DNA of 64,000 nucleotides. It comes from Gammaproteobacteria bacterium. Its GTDB lineage: Bacteria > Pseudomonadota > Gammaproteobacteria > Pseudomonadales > Halieaceae. Shown in pieces: positions 18,142-26,560 of the stretch. Under the pieces are notes generated by a model. It worked only from the letters and a program-made list of their open reading frames with translations. It was not told where the DNA came from and made no database searches. Each line of letters starts with the position of its first letter. Position 1 is the first letter of the stretch. The stretch lies in the NCBI GenBank assembly GCA_024644535.1, contig JAHEKX010000008.1, positions 37,098 through 101,097 of the forward strand. The letters run 5' to 3'. The translations under genes were made by a program, and so were the position numbers.

Positions 18142-18156
18142 TGTAAAAAAACTACA
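18142..18156. promoter_or_regulatory. HexR-like operator upstream of edd
   Basis: TGTAAAAAAACTACA is a TGTA-N7-TACA palindrome, matching the gammaproteobacterial HexR pattern (TGTAAT-N3-ATTACA type). It sits 78 bp before the edd ATG, and a hexR gene is in the same cluster. A similar 15-mer lies in front of gap. HexR releases DNA when it binds KDPG, the Edd product. Confidence 0.6.
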
Positions 18157-18233
18157 CTAATTGCGTAATTTTACTGGAAAAACACCCTTATTTTGTGCTT
18201 TTATTACAGGAATGCCGAAAGGAATATAGACCC

Positions 18234-20078
18234 ATGCACCCTGTTCTTGAACAAGTTACCGCCCAAATACGCGAGCGTAGCAAAGCTCTGCGCCAAAATT
18301 ACCTGGACCGTTTGGACCGCGACGCCAATGAAGCGCCGGATCGTGCCCGTCTCAGCTGTGGCAACCTTGCCCATGGTTTCGCAGCCTGCCACGAATCTGA
18401 CAAACAAACCCTTAAACTGATGGATTCCGTTAATGTCGGCATTGTGACGGCATACAACGATATGCTCAGCGCGCATCAGCCCTACCATGGATATCCAGAG
18501 ATTATTAAAGAGGCTTTGCGTGAATTGGGGTCAACAGCACAAGTCGCTGGAGCTACGCCGGCCATGTGCGATGGTGTAACACAAGGCCAGGCCGGCATGG
18601 AGCTGAGCTTACTCAGCCGAGATCATATCGCACAATCGACGGCTGTGGCCCTATCTCACCAAATGTTTGATGCGGCCTTACTGTTGGGGATTTGCGATAA
18701 AATCGTACCCGGACTATTAATTGGCGCTTTGCGATTTGGTCACCTGCCCGCGATGTTCATTCCGGCCGGCCCCATGCCTACGGGTCTTGCCAATAAGGAA
18801 AAATTGCGTATCCGACAGCTTTACGCTCAAGGTGAAGTCGGTCGCGACGCACTGCTTGAGGCGGAATCAGCGTCTTACCACTCGGCCGGCACCTGCACCT
18901 TTTACGGCACGGCTAACAGCAATCAAATGGTACTTGAAGCCATGGGGTTGCAGTTACCAGGTAGCTCTTTTGTTAACCCAGGCACCGAGTTGCGAGACGC
19001 GCTAACACGCTACGCAGCGCAACACATCACCAAAATCTCTGGCAAGTCTGCAAACTACCGCCCGCTCGGCAGGGTCGTTGATGAGCGTGCCGTTGTGAAT
19101 GGCATTGTTGCCTTGCTCGCCTCTGGCGGTTCAACCAACCACACCATACACCTAATCGCTATGGCCAGAGCCGCTGGCATTATTATCAGCTGGGAAGACA
19201 TGGACAAACTATCCCGCGTCACTCCTCTGCTTGCCAAGGTCTACCCCAATGGCGCCGCCGATATCAACCACTTTCATGCAGCTGGTGGCACTGGCGCACT
19301 CTTCACGGAACTGTTGTCAAACGGTTTAATGCACGGCGATGCGCTGACGACTTGGGGCGACAACTTCGCAGACTTCCGGGTCGAGCCAGCACTCGAGCAT
19401 GGTCAAATACAGTGGTCACCTGCTCCTAGCACAAGTTTGGATGATTCGGTTATCGGGTCGGTTGCACAACCATTTGACCCCGAGGGTGGACTGCGACAAC
19501 TCGATGGCAATATCGGTCGAGCCGTTATTAAAATTTCTGCAGTAGCGCCGGAACATCGCACCGTTAAGGCACCGGCGGTGGTTTTCGATAGCCAGCATGC
19601 TCTGGAAGCGCGGTTCAAAGCAGGTGAGCTAAACAAAGATTGCGTCGTAGTGGTTCGCTACCAGGGCCCCAAGGCCAATGGGATGCCTGAATTACACAAG
19701 CTCACACCCTTTTTAGGCGTGCTGCAAGACAAAGGCTTCGCAGTCGCTCTAGTGACCGATGGACGGATGTCCGGGGCGTCCGGTAAAGTGCCAGCGGCAA
19801 TTCATGTTTCTCCTGAAGCTGCGAACGGCGGGTGGATAGGTCGTATCCAAGACGGCGACATGGTCGAGGTCGATGCAACGACCGGCACATTACAAGTCCA
19901 TGTCGATGAGCTAGAATTCAGTCAACGTTCTCAGGCACCAGCGCCGACCGAAGACGATAACTGCGGCCGAGACTTATTCGCCACCACTCGCGCACTGTTA
20001 AGCAGCGCTGAAACTGGCGCTACGTTCTTGTTCGACGAGGCTACGGCACTTAACGCCTTGCACAGCGCCAAAGAGTAG
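18234..20078 (+). CDS. edd: 6-phosphogluconate dehydratase (Entner-Doudoroff)
   Basis: A 614-residue enzyme that dehydrates 6-phosphogluconate to KDPG. The iron-sulfur ligands C154 (GICDKIVPG) and C221 ([11 protein letters not shown]) are at the same numbers as in the E. coli enzyme; [16 protein letters not shown] and [14 protein letters not shown] are dehydratase-family hallmarks. A longer start at 18195 is possible, but the ATG at 18234 has AAAGGAA upstream and gives a normal N-terminus. First gene of edd-glk-eda-zwf-pgl; a HexR-like site lies upstream. Confidence 0.97.
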   Translation: MHPVLEQVTAQIRERSKALRQNYLDRLDRDANEAPDRARLSCGNLAHGFAACHESDKQTLKLMDSVNVGIVTAYNDMLSAHQPYHGYPEIIKEALRELGSTAQVAGATPAMCDGVTQGQAGMELSLLSRDHIAQSTAVALSHQMFDAALLLGICDKIVPGLLIGALRFGHLPAMFIPAGPMPTGLANKEKLRIRQLYAQGEVGRDALLEAESASYHSAGTCTFYGTANSNQMVLEAMGLQLPGSSFVNPGTELRDALTRYAAQHITKISGKSANYRPLGRVVDERAVVNGIVALLASGGSTNHTIHLIAMARAAGIIISWEDMDKLSRVTPLLAKVYPNGAADINHFHAAGGTGALFTELLSNGLMHGDALTTWGDNFADFRVEPALEHGQIQWSPAPSTSLDDSVIGSVAQPFDPEGGLRQLDGNIGRAVIKISAVAPEHRTVKAPAVVFDSQHALEARFKAGELNKDCVVVVRYQGPKANGMPELHKLTPFLGVLQDKGFAVALVTDGRMSGASGKVPAAIHVSPEAANGGWIGRIQDGDMVEVDATTGTLQVHVDELEFSQRSQAPAPTEDDNCGRDLFATTRALLSSAETGATFLFDEATALNALHSAKE

Positions 20079-20089
20079 AGGCTACCATT

Positions 20090-21070
20090 ATGAAAGACTG
20101 GAATTTGGTCGCGGATGTTGGCGGCACAAATGCACGCTTCGGCGTATTTTGCCGCCAATCTCAGCAGTTGGAAATTACCCACAGCTATGCCGTTGCCGAC
20201 TACCCGAAATTTGAGGATGCTCTCGCACAATTTTTGAATGAAATTAACAGCCTAAAGCAGCATGAAACCTTACCTCGGTTTGCGTGCTTAGCGGTGGCCA
20301 GCGTGCCCGACAACGAAATCATCCAGTTCACAAACAGCTCGTGGCGCTTCAGCAAATCCGATATCAGTCGCCAGCTTGGTGGTGCCGCCATAGTCGTCAT
20401 TAACGACTTCGCCGCGGTCGGCTACGCCACTCCCAGCCTGAAACCCACCGATTACATCGAAGTTGGCGGCCACTCTGCCACGGTCGACAAACCCATTATT
20501 GTATTGGGGCCGGGAACAGGTTTGGGGGTAGCTTCGTTAATACCAAACGCGGACTCGGGCTACAGCGTTGTAGGTGGCGAAGGTGGACACGCCGATTTCG
20601 CGCCGGTCACCCCCTTGGAGATTTCGATCTTGGCAGAGTTGCAAAAGCGTTTTGAGCGTGTGTCTATCGAACGTTTATTGTCTGGCGCAGGTATCATTAA
20701 TATTTATGAAGCCATTGCGGCGATAAAAGGCCGCGAAGCAAAACTTGACAGCGCGGCTGCGATCGCCCAAGCGGCAAACGACGGTAGCGACAGCTTAGCA
20801 CTCTCTGCCATGAACTCATTCTTTGCAATCTTGGGATCAACTGCGGGCAATCTTGCCCTAACTCTTGGCGCTCTCGGAGGAGTATATATCGCTGGCGGCA
20901 TTACCCCCCGCTACCCTAAGCTGCTTCAAAACAGTGAGTTCCGCGCTCGCTTTGAAGCCAAAGGGCGTTTCAAATCTTACTTACAACCTATCGTCCTTCG
21001 AGTGATCACCAAAGATCACCTAGGCTTGCTTGGTGCTGCCGAGCGCCTAAACATTCTGGAGAATTCATGA
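20090..21070 (+). CDS. glk: Glucokinase
   Basis: A 326-residue bacterial-type glucokinase. The phosphate-binding VADVGGTNARFG is at 8-19, VVINDFAAVGYA holds the catalytic Asp, GPGTGLGVAS binds ATP phosphate, and VGGEGGHADFAP contains the sugar-contacting Glu/His. It makes glucose-6-phosphate for Zwf in the same operon. It follows edd by 11 bp and overlaps eda by ATGA, so the genes are co-translated. Confidence 0.96.
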   Translation: MKDWNLVADVGGTNARFGVFCRQSQQLEITHSYAVADYPKFEDALAQFLNEINSLKQHETLPRFACLAVASVPDNEIIQFTNSSWRFSKSDISRQLGGAAIVVINDFAAVGYATPSLKPTDYIEVGGHSATVDKPIIVLGPGTGLGVASLIPNADSGYSVVGGEGGHADFAPVTPLEISILAELQKRFERVSIERLLSGAGIINIYEAIAAIKGREAKLDSAAAIAQAANDGSDSLALSAMNSFFAILGSTAGNLALTLGALGGVYIAGGITPRYPKLLQNSEFRARFEAKGRFKSYLQPIVLRVITKDHLGLLGAAERLNILENS

Positions 21071-21711
21071 GCATTAATTACGACTTTATCATGGCCGCAC
21101 CGGTTGTACCGGTGCTGGTTATCGACGATTTAGAGTCGGCTATCCCCATGGCCGAGGCGCTTGTTGCCGGTGGTCTTCCTGCCTTGGAAATCACCCTACG
21201 GACTGGCTGTGCTTTGGATGCTATTGAGCGCATTGCAAAAGCAGTACCCAACGCCTTCGTAGGTGCTGGTACAGTATGCAACGGTGACCAGCTGCGAGCA
21301 TGCAAAGATCGGGGGGCTCAGTTTATTGTGTCACCGGGTTCCAGCCAATCTATCTTCAATGCGGCAAAAGAAACAGCCTTACCCCTACTTCCTGGGGTTT
21401 CGAGCGCATCAGAAATGATCGCAGCGATGGATGCAGGCTACGACATTTTAAAGTTTTTCCCAGCCGAAGCTAATGGCGGTGCCAAGGCATTAAAAGCCTA
21501 TTCAGGGCCGTTTCCCCACGTCAGGTTTTGCCCAACTGGGGGTATCAACCCTGCAAACCTAAAAGACTATTTAAGCTTGCCTAGTGTTGTCGCCGTGGGG
21601 GGGTCGTGGCTAACACCAAAACAGGCGGTACAATCTAAAAACTGGGACGCAATTCGCCAACTAGCGGCAGAAGCCGTAGTCTTGGCGAATGATATCGTCG
21701 CGGCAGCTTAA
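21067..21711 (+). CDS. eda: KDPG aldolase
   Basis: A 214-residue class I aldolase that cleaves KDPG to pyruvate and glyceraldehyde-3-phosphate. The Schiff-base lysine is K129 (GYDILKFFPAE); the catalytic Glu and substrate-binding Arg are E41 and R45 in LEITLRTG. It overlaps glk by four bases (ATGA) and is followed 19 bp later by zwf. The length is typical. Confidence 0.97.
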   Translation: MSINYDFIMAAPVVPVLVIDDLESAIPMAEALVAGGLPALEITLRTGCALDAIERIAKAVPNAFVGAGTVCNGDQLRACKDRGAQFIVSPGSSQSIFNAAKETALPLLPGVSSASEMIAAMDAGYDILKFFPAEANGGAKALKAYSGPFPHVRFCPTGGINPANLKDYLSLPSVVAVGGSWLTPKQAVQSKNWDAIRQLAAEAVVLANDIVAAA

Positions 21712-21730
21712 GCCAACAAGGAAATCGACA

Positions 21731-23179
21731 ATGCAACCGACAGATCTAATTATTTTTGGTGCCAGCGGTGATTTATCGGCGCGTAAATTATTCCCTGCTC
21801 TCTATCACCTAAGCGGCTGCGATCTCTTGCCCGAATCGTTTCGCATTGCTGCCGTAGCCCGCGATAACATAACAACCGATGCATTTTTATCGCGATTAAA
21901 AGACCGCATGAAACCGGGGATCAACGAATCGCACTGGTCAGAAGAGCGATGGACCAAATTCGCCACCTACTTTACATACCTGCAAGCAGATTTTAGCGAT
22001 GCGAAAAACTTGGGGGCACTGTCAAAATGGCTTGATGACACGCGAGTTAGCTTGTTTTATCTAGCCACACCGCCAAGCCTTTTCGCTCCAATTTGCGACA
22101 ACTTATCTAGCGCCGACTGCTTGACGGGCGACTGTCGCATCGTCTTAGAGAAGCCTATCGGTGAAGATCTGGCGACATCTGAAAAGGTGAACGAAACAGT
22201 TGGACGCTACTTCCCCGAGGGCTCTATTTACCGCATAGATCACTACCTAGGGAAAGAAACAGTACAAAACCTTTTGGTACTTCGTTTTGCAAACCGTTTT
22301 GTCAACGCGCAGTGGGATCAAAGCTGTATTGATCACGTACAAATTACCGTGGCAGAAACCGTTGGTATCGAGGGGCGCTGGTCATACTATGACAAAGTGG
22401 GTCAGCTGCGGGATATGGTACAAAACCACTTAATGCAGCTGCTGTGCTTGGTCGCCATGGAACCACCAAACTCTATGTCAGCCGAGAGCATCCGGGACGA
22501 GAAGGTTAAAATTGTGAAAGCCCTGCGTCCCATCGATGTAGATACCGTCGCCGATCACGTTGTGCGAGGACAATACGGCCAAGGCTGGAGCCAGGGCGTC
22601 AGCGTGCCCAGCTATGCCGAAGAAGAAGGCTGCACCAACCCCGATTCGGACACCGAAACCTTCGTCGCTATTAAGGCGCACATCGACAACTGGCGCTGGG
22701 CGGGCGTACCGTTTTATTTACGAACCGGAAAACGCATGGCTGACAAGATGACCGAGATTGTCATCACCTACAAAAAGCTTCCACACAACATCTTCTCGGG
22801 CGGCGACAACATTCCCAACTCGTTGGTCATTCGTTTGCAGCCCAACGAAGGCATCGAAATGAAGATGGTGGCCAAAAAACAAACGCTTAAAGACAAGCTT
22901 GGCCTCGTCACTCACGACTTAAACCTCGATTTTTTAGGGTCTTCCGAGATGAATCGTATCCCAGATGCCTACGAACGCCTATTCTTGGACGCTATCAATG
23001 GTGACCAATCTTTGTTCGTTGGCCGCTCGGAAATCGAAGAAAGCTGGCGCTGGTGCGACACGCTCATCAAAGCCTGCCAGCTACAAAACATCCAAGCAAA
23101 ACAGTATCACGCAGGCTCTTGGGGCCCTGCGAAGGCAGAGTTGCTGATAGAAAAAGACGGGCGGAGCTGGCATGAGTAA
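21731..23179 (+). CDS. zwf: Glucose-6-phosphate 1-dehydrogenase
   Basis: A 482-residue enzyme that oxidises glucose-6-phosphate to 6-phosphogluconolactone. The coenzyme motif GASGDLS is at 10-16, and the substrate and catalytic motif RIDHYLGKE is complete. The ATG at 21731 has AAGGAAATC upstream; an alternative start at 21689 would overlap eda and is not favoured. It overlaps pgl by eight bases. Confidence 0.97.
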   Translation: MQPTDLIIFGASGDLSARKLFPALYHLSGCDLLPESFRIAAVARDNITTDAFLSRLKDRMKPGINESHWSEERWTKFATYFTYLQADFSDAKNLGALSKWLDDTRVSLFYLATPPSLFAPICDNLSSADCLTGDCRIVLEKPIGEDLATSEKVNETVGRYFPEGSIYRIDHYLGKETVQNLLVLRFANRFVNAQWDQSCIDHVQITVAETVGIEGRWSYYDKVGQLRDMVQNHLMQLLCLVAMEPPNSMSAESIRDEKVKIVKALRPIDVDTVADHVVRGQYGQGWSQGVSVPSYAEEEGCTNPDSDTETFVAIKAHIDNWRWAGVPFYLRTGKRMADKMTEIVITYKKLPHNIFSGGDNIPNSLVIRLQPNEGIEMKMVAKKQTLKDKLGLVTHDLNLDFLGSSEMNRIPDAYERLFLDAINGDQSLFVGRSEIEESWRWCDTLIKACQLQNIQAKQYHAGSWGPAKAELLIEKDGRSWHE

Positions 23180-23870
23180 ATGGCACAAATTTGAAACGCG
23201 GTCCCTGCTGGACCAGCGGCTGGCCGATTTTGCAGCCGCTACCTTAGCGGACGCGATTACAGAGCGAGGACATGGCTACCTAGTCGCGTCGGGCGGCAGT
23301 ACACCTCTAGGTTTTTTTCAGGCACTTAGCCGAGACTCTTCGCTCGATTGGTCCAAGGTTACCGTAACGCTGGCCGATGAGCGCTGGGTTGCACCAGACC
23401 ATCCCGACAGCAACGAAGCCCTAGTTTACGAGAACTTGCTTCAGAATGCGGCCTCAGACGCGCACTTTGTATCACTGTATTCGGGCGGGGACACACCCGA
23501 AAAAGGTGTCGCGACGCTGGAACCAACAGTTGCCGCTTTGCCCACCTTCGACCTTGTTGTTTTGGGCATGGGCGGCGATGCCCACACAGCGTCACTTTTT
23601 CCAAATACGCCCGCATTAATCCAAGGCCTTGATCCACAAAGTCCGCATGCATTGATCGCAGTGCACCCTACTACTGCGCCGCATGCTCGCATAAGCATGA
23701 CGCTAGCCCGCCTACTTCGAACTCAGAACTTGGTACTCCATATCACCGGTCCTAGTAAGGCAGAGGTGTTTGAGCAGGCAATTGCACCAGAGAGTCACGC
23801 AACGGATATGCCTATCAGGGCGGTCGGCTTACAGCAGCAGACGCCTCTACAGGTTTACTATGCAGACTGA
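23172..23870 (+). CDS. pgl: 6-phosphogluconolactonase
   Basis: A 232-residue DevB/SOL-type lactonase that hydrolyses 6-phosphogluconolactone to 6-phosphogluconate. Family motifs: LVASGGSTPLGFFQAL, VTLADERWVAPDHPDSN, and LGMGGDAHTASLFPNT. Its start lies inside the end of zwf (8-base overlap). It completes the upper Entner-Doudoroff route in this operon and is the last gene of it. Confidence 0.95.
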   Translation: MSKWHKFETRSLLDQRLADFAAATLADAITERGHGYLVASGGSTPLGFFQALSRDSSLDWSKVTVTLADERWVAPDHPDSNEALVYENLLQNAASDAHFVSLYSGGDTPEKGVATLEPTVAALPTFDLVVLGMGGDAHTASLFPNTPALIQGLDPQSPHALIAVHPTTAPHARISMTLARLLRTQNLVLHITGPSKAEVFEQAIAPESHATDMPIRAVGLQQQTPLQVYYAD

Positions 23871-24360
23871 GGCCCTGAGATTCACTAAGCGGCACCAAAG
23901 GGTATACTGATTCGCCGATAAGCTCGCTGTGTAGCGTGATTCGACCACACAGCATCGTCAGCCGGGTATCACCTAATCGTTTAAGAAAACAACACTTAGC
24001 CGAGCAGCTGCAGCCTGTCACGCCACAGGAACTCGCGTGCGCAGAGTGCCATGCACGACCCTGAAGCTATCCGCAAGAGATTGGCTGAGGCGTGAAGGCG
24101 GATCGTTTAGCGTTAACCGTCTAAAGGATCTAACCTCGCCCCCACCTCGTCATTTATTTTGCTCACGCACGCTTCTCTCGCGCTAATGGCGACGGTTCAA
24201 AAACTCGCACTCGTCTATCGCCTCGTGCTCAGACATTTTCGCCGCCAGTCTCGCCAACCGCGGTGGGTCAAAGCAGCGCACTGAGTGTTCGCAAAAAAAA
24301 TGACGAGCCCGAGCGCTAACTGGATACCAAGATTTGGAAATCTGAGCCTGATGTGCTGAT
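23871..24360. other. Gene-poor stretch between pgl and gap
   Basis: About 490 bp with no gene that I can support. Two short minus-strand open frames exist: 23815-24021, with a CSCSAKCC N-terminus and overlapping the end of pgl, and 24183-24377, which starts inside the gap terminator. Neither has a recognisable domain or a good ribosome site. It could hold remnants of an older gene, but the sequence alone does not show it. Confidence 0.4.
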
Positions 24361-24386
24361 AAAAAAAAGGGGAGCAAACGCTCCCC
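24361..24386 (-). terminator. Intrinsic terminator of gap
   Basis: On the minus strand GGGGAGC-GTTT-GCTCCCC is followed directly by eight Ts (the A-run at 24361-24368). It lies about 50 bp after the gap stop codon and is a textbook rho-independent terminator. Confidence 0.92.
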
Positions 24387-24434
24387 TACTAGGTACCAAG
24401 ACAGACAGGACTCAACATGGGTACCTTAAAAAAA

Positions 24435-25472
24435 TTATGCGGCCTGGCTGGTAGCCTTGCCGTTGCTCGCAGAGTGAGCAAACACCAATGCGTTATCGAG
24501 CATACGATTAGAGAAACCCCACTCGTTGTCATACCAGGCAAGAACCTTCACCAAGCGCCCGTCGACCCGCGTGTGGTTAGAATCGAAGTTACTCGAAAAG
24601 TTAGTGTGGTTAAAATCGATAGAAACCAAAGGCTGAGCGTTGTAGCTTAGTACGCCGAAAATATCTGCATCCGCGGCCTGCTTCATGATGGCGTTAATTT
24701 CTGCTGCGGTGGTATCACGCGATGCAACAAAGGTTAGGTCAACGAGAGATACGTTCAGGGTTGGCACGCGAACAGCCATACCATCGAGACGACCATTCAG
24801 CTCTGGAACCACTAAACCGATCGCTGCGGCGGCCCCAGTCTTGGTTGGAATCATTGACTGCGCGGCAGCTCGGGCGCGGAACGGGTCTGAGTGGTAAGCG
24901 TCACTCAATGACTGGTCGTTCGTGTAGGCGTGCACAGTGGTCATAAAGCCCTGTTCAATACCAATCGCGCGATGCAGGGGTGCCACCAAAGGCGCCAGGC
25001 AATTGGTCGTGCACGATGCATTCGAGATAATGGTGTCCGAGGGCTTAAGGGTATCGTGATTGATCCCATAAACAATTGTTGCATCCAGGTCATCGCCTGG
25101 TGCCGACAGAATGACGCGAGAAGCACCCGCATCGAGATGTTTCTTTAAATCGGCACGATGACGGAAGATACCCGTACATTCAAATACCACATCTACTTCG
25201 AGTGCTTTCCAGGGCAGCTGAGCAGGATCACGCTCGGAGCAAACCTTAATGCGGTCGCCATCAATAACGAGGTGGGAATCGACCACTTGAACCGGAAAGC
25301 CAAACCGACCGTGCGCTGTATCAAATCGGGTAAGATGGGCGTTCATTTCCGCATCCCCAAGATCGTTGATAGCAACAATAGCCATGGCATCGCGAAGCTC
25401 TGGCCGCTCGTAATATGCACGCAAGATATTTCGTCCAATTCGGCCGTATCCGTTTATCGCAATCTTAATCAT
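24435..25472 (-). CDS. gap: Glyceraldehyde-3-phosphate dehydrogenase (type I)
   Basis: A 345-residue NAD-type GAPDH. NGYGRIG is at the N-terminus, the catalytic Cys is in ASCTTNC, its His in TVHAYTNDQ, and WYDNEWGF is at the C-terminal cofactor site. AINDLGD with Asp at the end of beta-2 suggests NAD preference. The ATG at 25472 follows GGAGG; an upstream TTG at 25484 is rejected. It oxidises the glyceraldehyde-3-phosphate released by Eda. It is divergent from hexR, with a HexR-like box between. Ala/Ser-rich residues extend the C-terminus slightly. Confidence 0.96.
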   Translation of the reverse strand: MIKIAINGYGRIGRNILRAYYERPELRDAMAIVAINDLGDAEMNAHLTRFDTAHGRFGFPVQVVDSHLVIDGDRIKVCSERDPAQLPWKALEVDVVFECTGIFRHRADLKKHLDAGASRVILSAPGDDLDATIVYGINHDTLKPSDTIISNASCTTNCLAPLVAPLHRAIGIEQGFMTTVHAYTNDQSLSDAYHSDPFRARAAAQSMIPTKTGAAAAIGLVVPELNGRLDGMAVRVPTLNVSLVDLTFVASRDTTAAEINAIMKQAADADIFGVLSYNAQPLVSIDFNHTNFSSNFDSNHTRVDGRLVKVLAWYDNEWGFSNRMLDNALVFAHSASNGKATSQAA

Positions 25473-25495
25473 GCAACCTCCCAAAAACCGTTAAA

Positions 25496-25510
25496 TGTAG
25501 TTTTGTTACA
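25496..25510. promoter_or_regulatory. HexR-like operator in front of gap
   Basis: TGTAGTTTTGTTACA is a TGTA-N7-TACA palindrome lying 24 bp upstream of the gap ATG, just downstream of the proposed -10 element. A protein bound there would block gap transcription start. It matches the spacing of the edd-upstream site. Confidence 0.65.
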
Positions 25511-25513
25511 CAA

Positions 25514-25542
25514 ATACTGCCCACAACCCCTCACCCAGTCAA
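25514..25542 (-). promoter_or_regulatory. Candidate sigma-70 promoter of gap
   Basis: On the minus strand TTGACT (25542-25537) and CAGTAT (25519-25514) are separated by exactly 17 bases. The HexR-like box begins four bases downstream of the -10, at the expected transcription start. Confidence 0.5.
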
Positions 25543-25621
25543 CATTTTTTTATTTTTATTACGAAAAAGTGCGTAATTTTTGCAAAAAAACTAATTTTTA
25601 GTGTATAAGAAACTCTAAAAA

Positions 25622-25633
25622 TGTAACTTTACA
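25622..25633. promoter_or_regulatory. Palindrome upstream of hexR
   Basis: TGTAACTTTACA has the same TGTA/TACA arms as the HexR-like boxes but only four bases between them, 62 bp before the hexR ATG. It could be a weak autoregulatory site or coincidence; the spacing does not match the other two boxes. Confidence 0.3.
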
Positions 25634-25694
25634 ACGAGCGAGCGATAACAAAATCACAACCCGCAAGCGGCGGGACCGATCGAGAGACGTTTAC

Positions 25695-26543
25695 ATGGAA
25701 AATTTATTGGCGACCATATCAACAGCATTACCGAATCTGAACAAATCAGAGAAGAAGGTAGCGGCAGTAATTCTTGATGATCCTGAGGCCTCAACTCAGT
25801 CATCAATTGCCACGTTGGCAAGCAGATCGAAGGTCAGCGAACCCAGCGTCAATAGGTTCTGCAAGCGTTTCGGGGCCAGCGGATTCCCTGACTTTAAATT
25901 AAAGCTCGCCAAGTCTCTAGTATCGGGGGTTCGCTACGTGTCCTCAGCAGTGGAACTCGAGGACACCTCGGATGAATTTACGCCCAAAATTTTTAACAAC
26001 TCGATACACGCATTGAGCTTGGTGCGAGACAGTATTAATGCCTCTTTAGTCGCCCGCGTGGTAGACCAGCTAGTCCAGGCTCGGCGTATTTACTTTTTCG
26101 GCCTAGGGACCTCTGCGGCAGTGGCAACCGACGCCGAATACAAATTTTTTCGATTCAATACGCCAGTCTCATCCCATCACGACCCATTAATGCAACGTAT
26201 GCTGGCATCAGCCGGCGGCGTGGGCGATTTGTTCTTCTGTATCTCGCACACGGGTCGAACGAAAACCCTTATCGAGACTGCACAGTTAGCACGTGAAAAT
26301 GGCGCCACGGTTGTCAGTCTTACGGCGCCTAACTCACCACTGTCGCAAGCCTGTCAATGGGCCTTAGAGCTAGATGTACCGGAAGATACCGATGAATACT
26401 TACCTATGACGTCCCGAATTGTACATTTGGTGGTGCTCGATGTTTTGGCCACCGGAGTTACCTTGCGTAAAGGTGAAGAATTTTTGCCACACCTGGCCCG
26501 CATTAAAAACAGCCTAAAACCGACTCGTTTCAGTCAGGATTAA
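25695..26543 (+). CDS. hexR: RpiR-family regulator HexR
   Basis: A 282-residue repressor with an N-terminal RpiR helix-turn-helix domain (about 1-77, with SEPSVNRFCKRFGASGFPDFKLKLA) and a C-terminal SIS sugar-phosphate domain (about 120-260, with FFGLGTSAAVATDAEYKF and ISHTGRTKTLIE). This is the HexR pattern; HexR controls zwf, edd, glk and gap genes and responds to KDPG. Its location among those genes supports the name. It is divergent from gap and followed 17 bp later by ppc. Confidence 0.94.
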   Translation: MENLLATISTALPNLNKSEKKVAAVILDDPEASTQSSIATLASRSKVSEPSVNRFCKRFGASGFPDFKLKLAKSLVSGVRYVSSAVELEDTSDEFTPKIFNNSIHALSLVRDSINASLVARVVDQLVQARRIYFFGLGTSAAVATDAEYKFFRFNTPVSSHHDPLMQRMLASAGGVGDLFFCISHTGRTKTLIETAQLARENGATVVSLTAPNSPLSQACQWALELDVPEDTDEYLPMTSRIVHLVVLDVLATGVTLRKGEEFLPHLARIKNSLKPTRFSQD

Positions 26544-26560
26544 CCACAAAAGGTCACATT

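Noticed and set aside
23815-24021. Minus-strand Cys-rich small frame beginning CSCSAKCC
   Set aside because: It overlaps the pgl 3' end and has no convincing ribosome site; kept only as part of the gene-poor stretch.
24183-24377. Minus-strand frame of 64 codons downstream of gap
   Set aside because: Its start lies within the gap terminator hairpin and no family is recognisable.
25622-25633. Third HexR operator upstream of hexR
   Set aside because: The arms match but the spacing is four rather than seven bases; listed as weak only.
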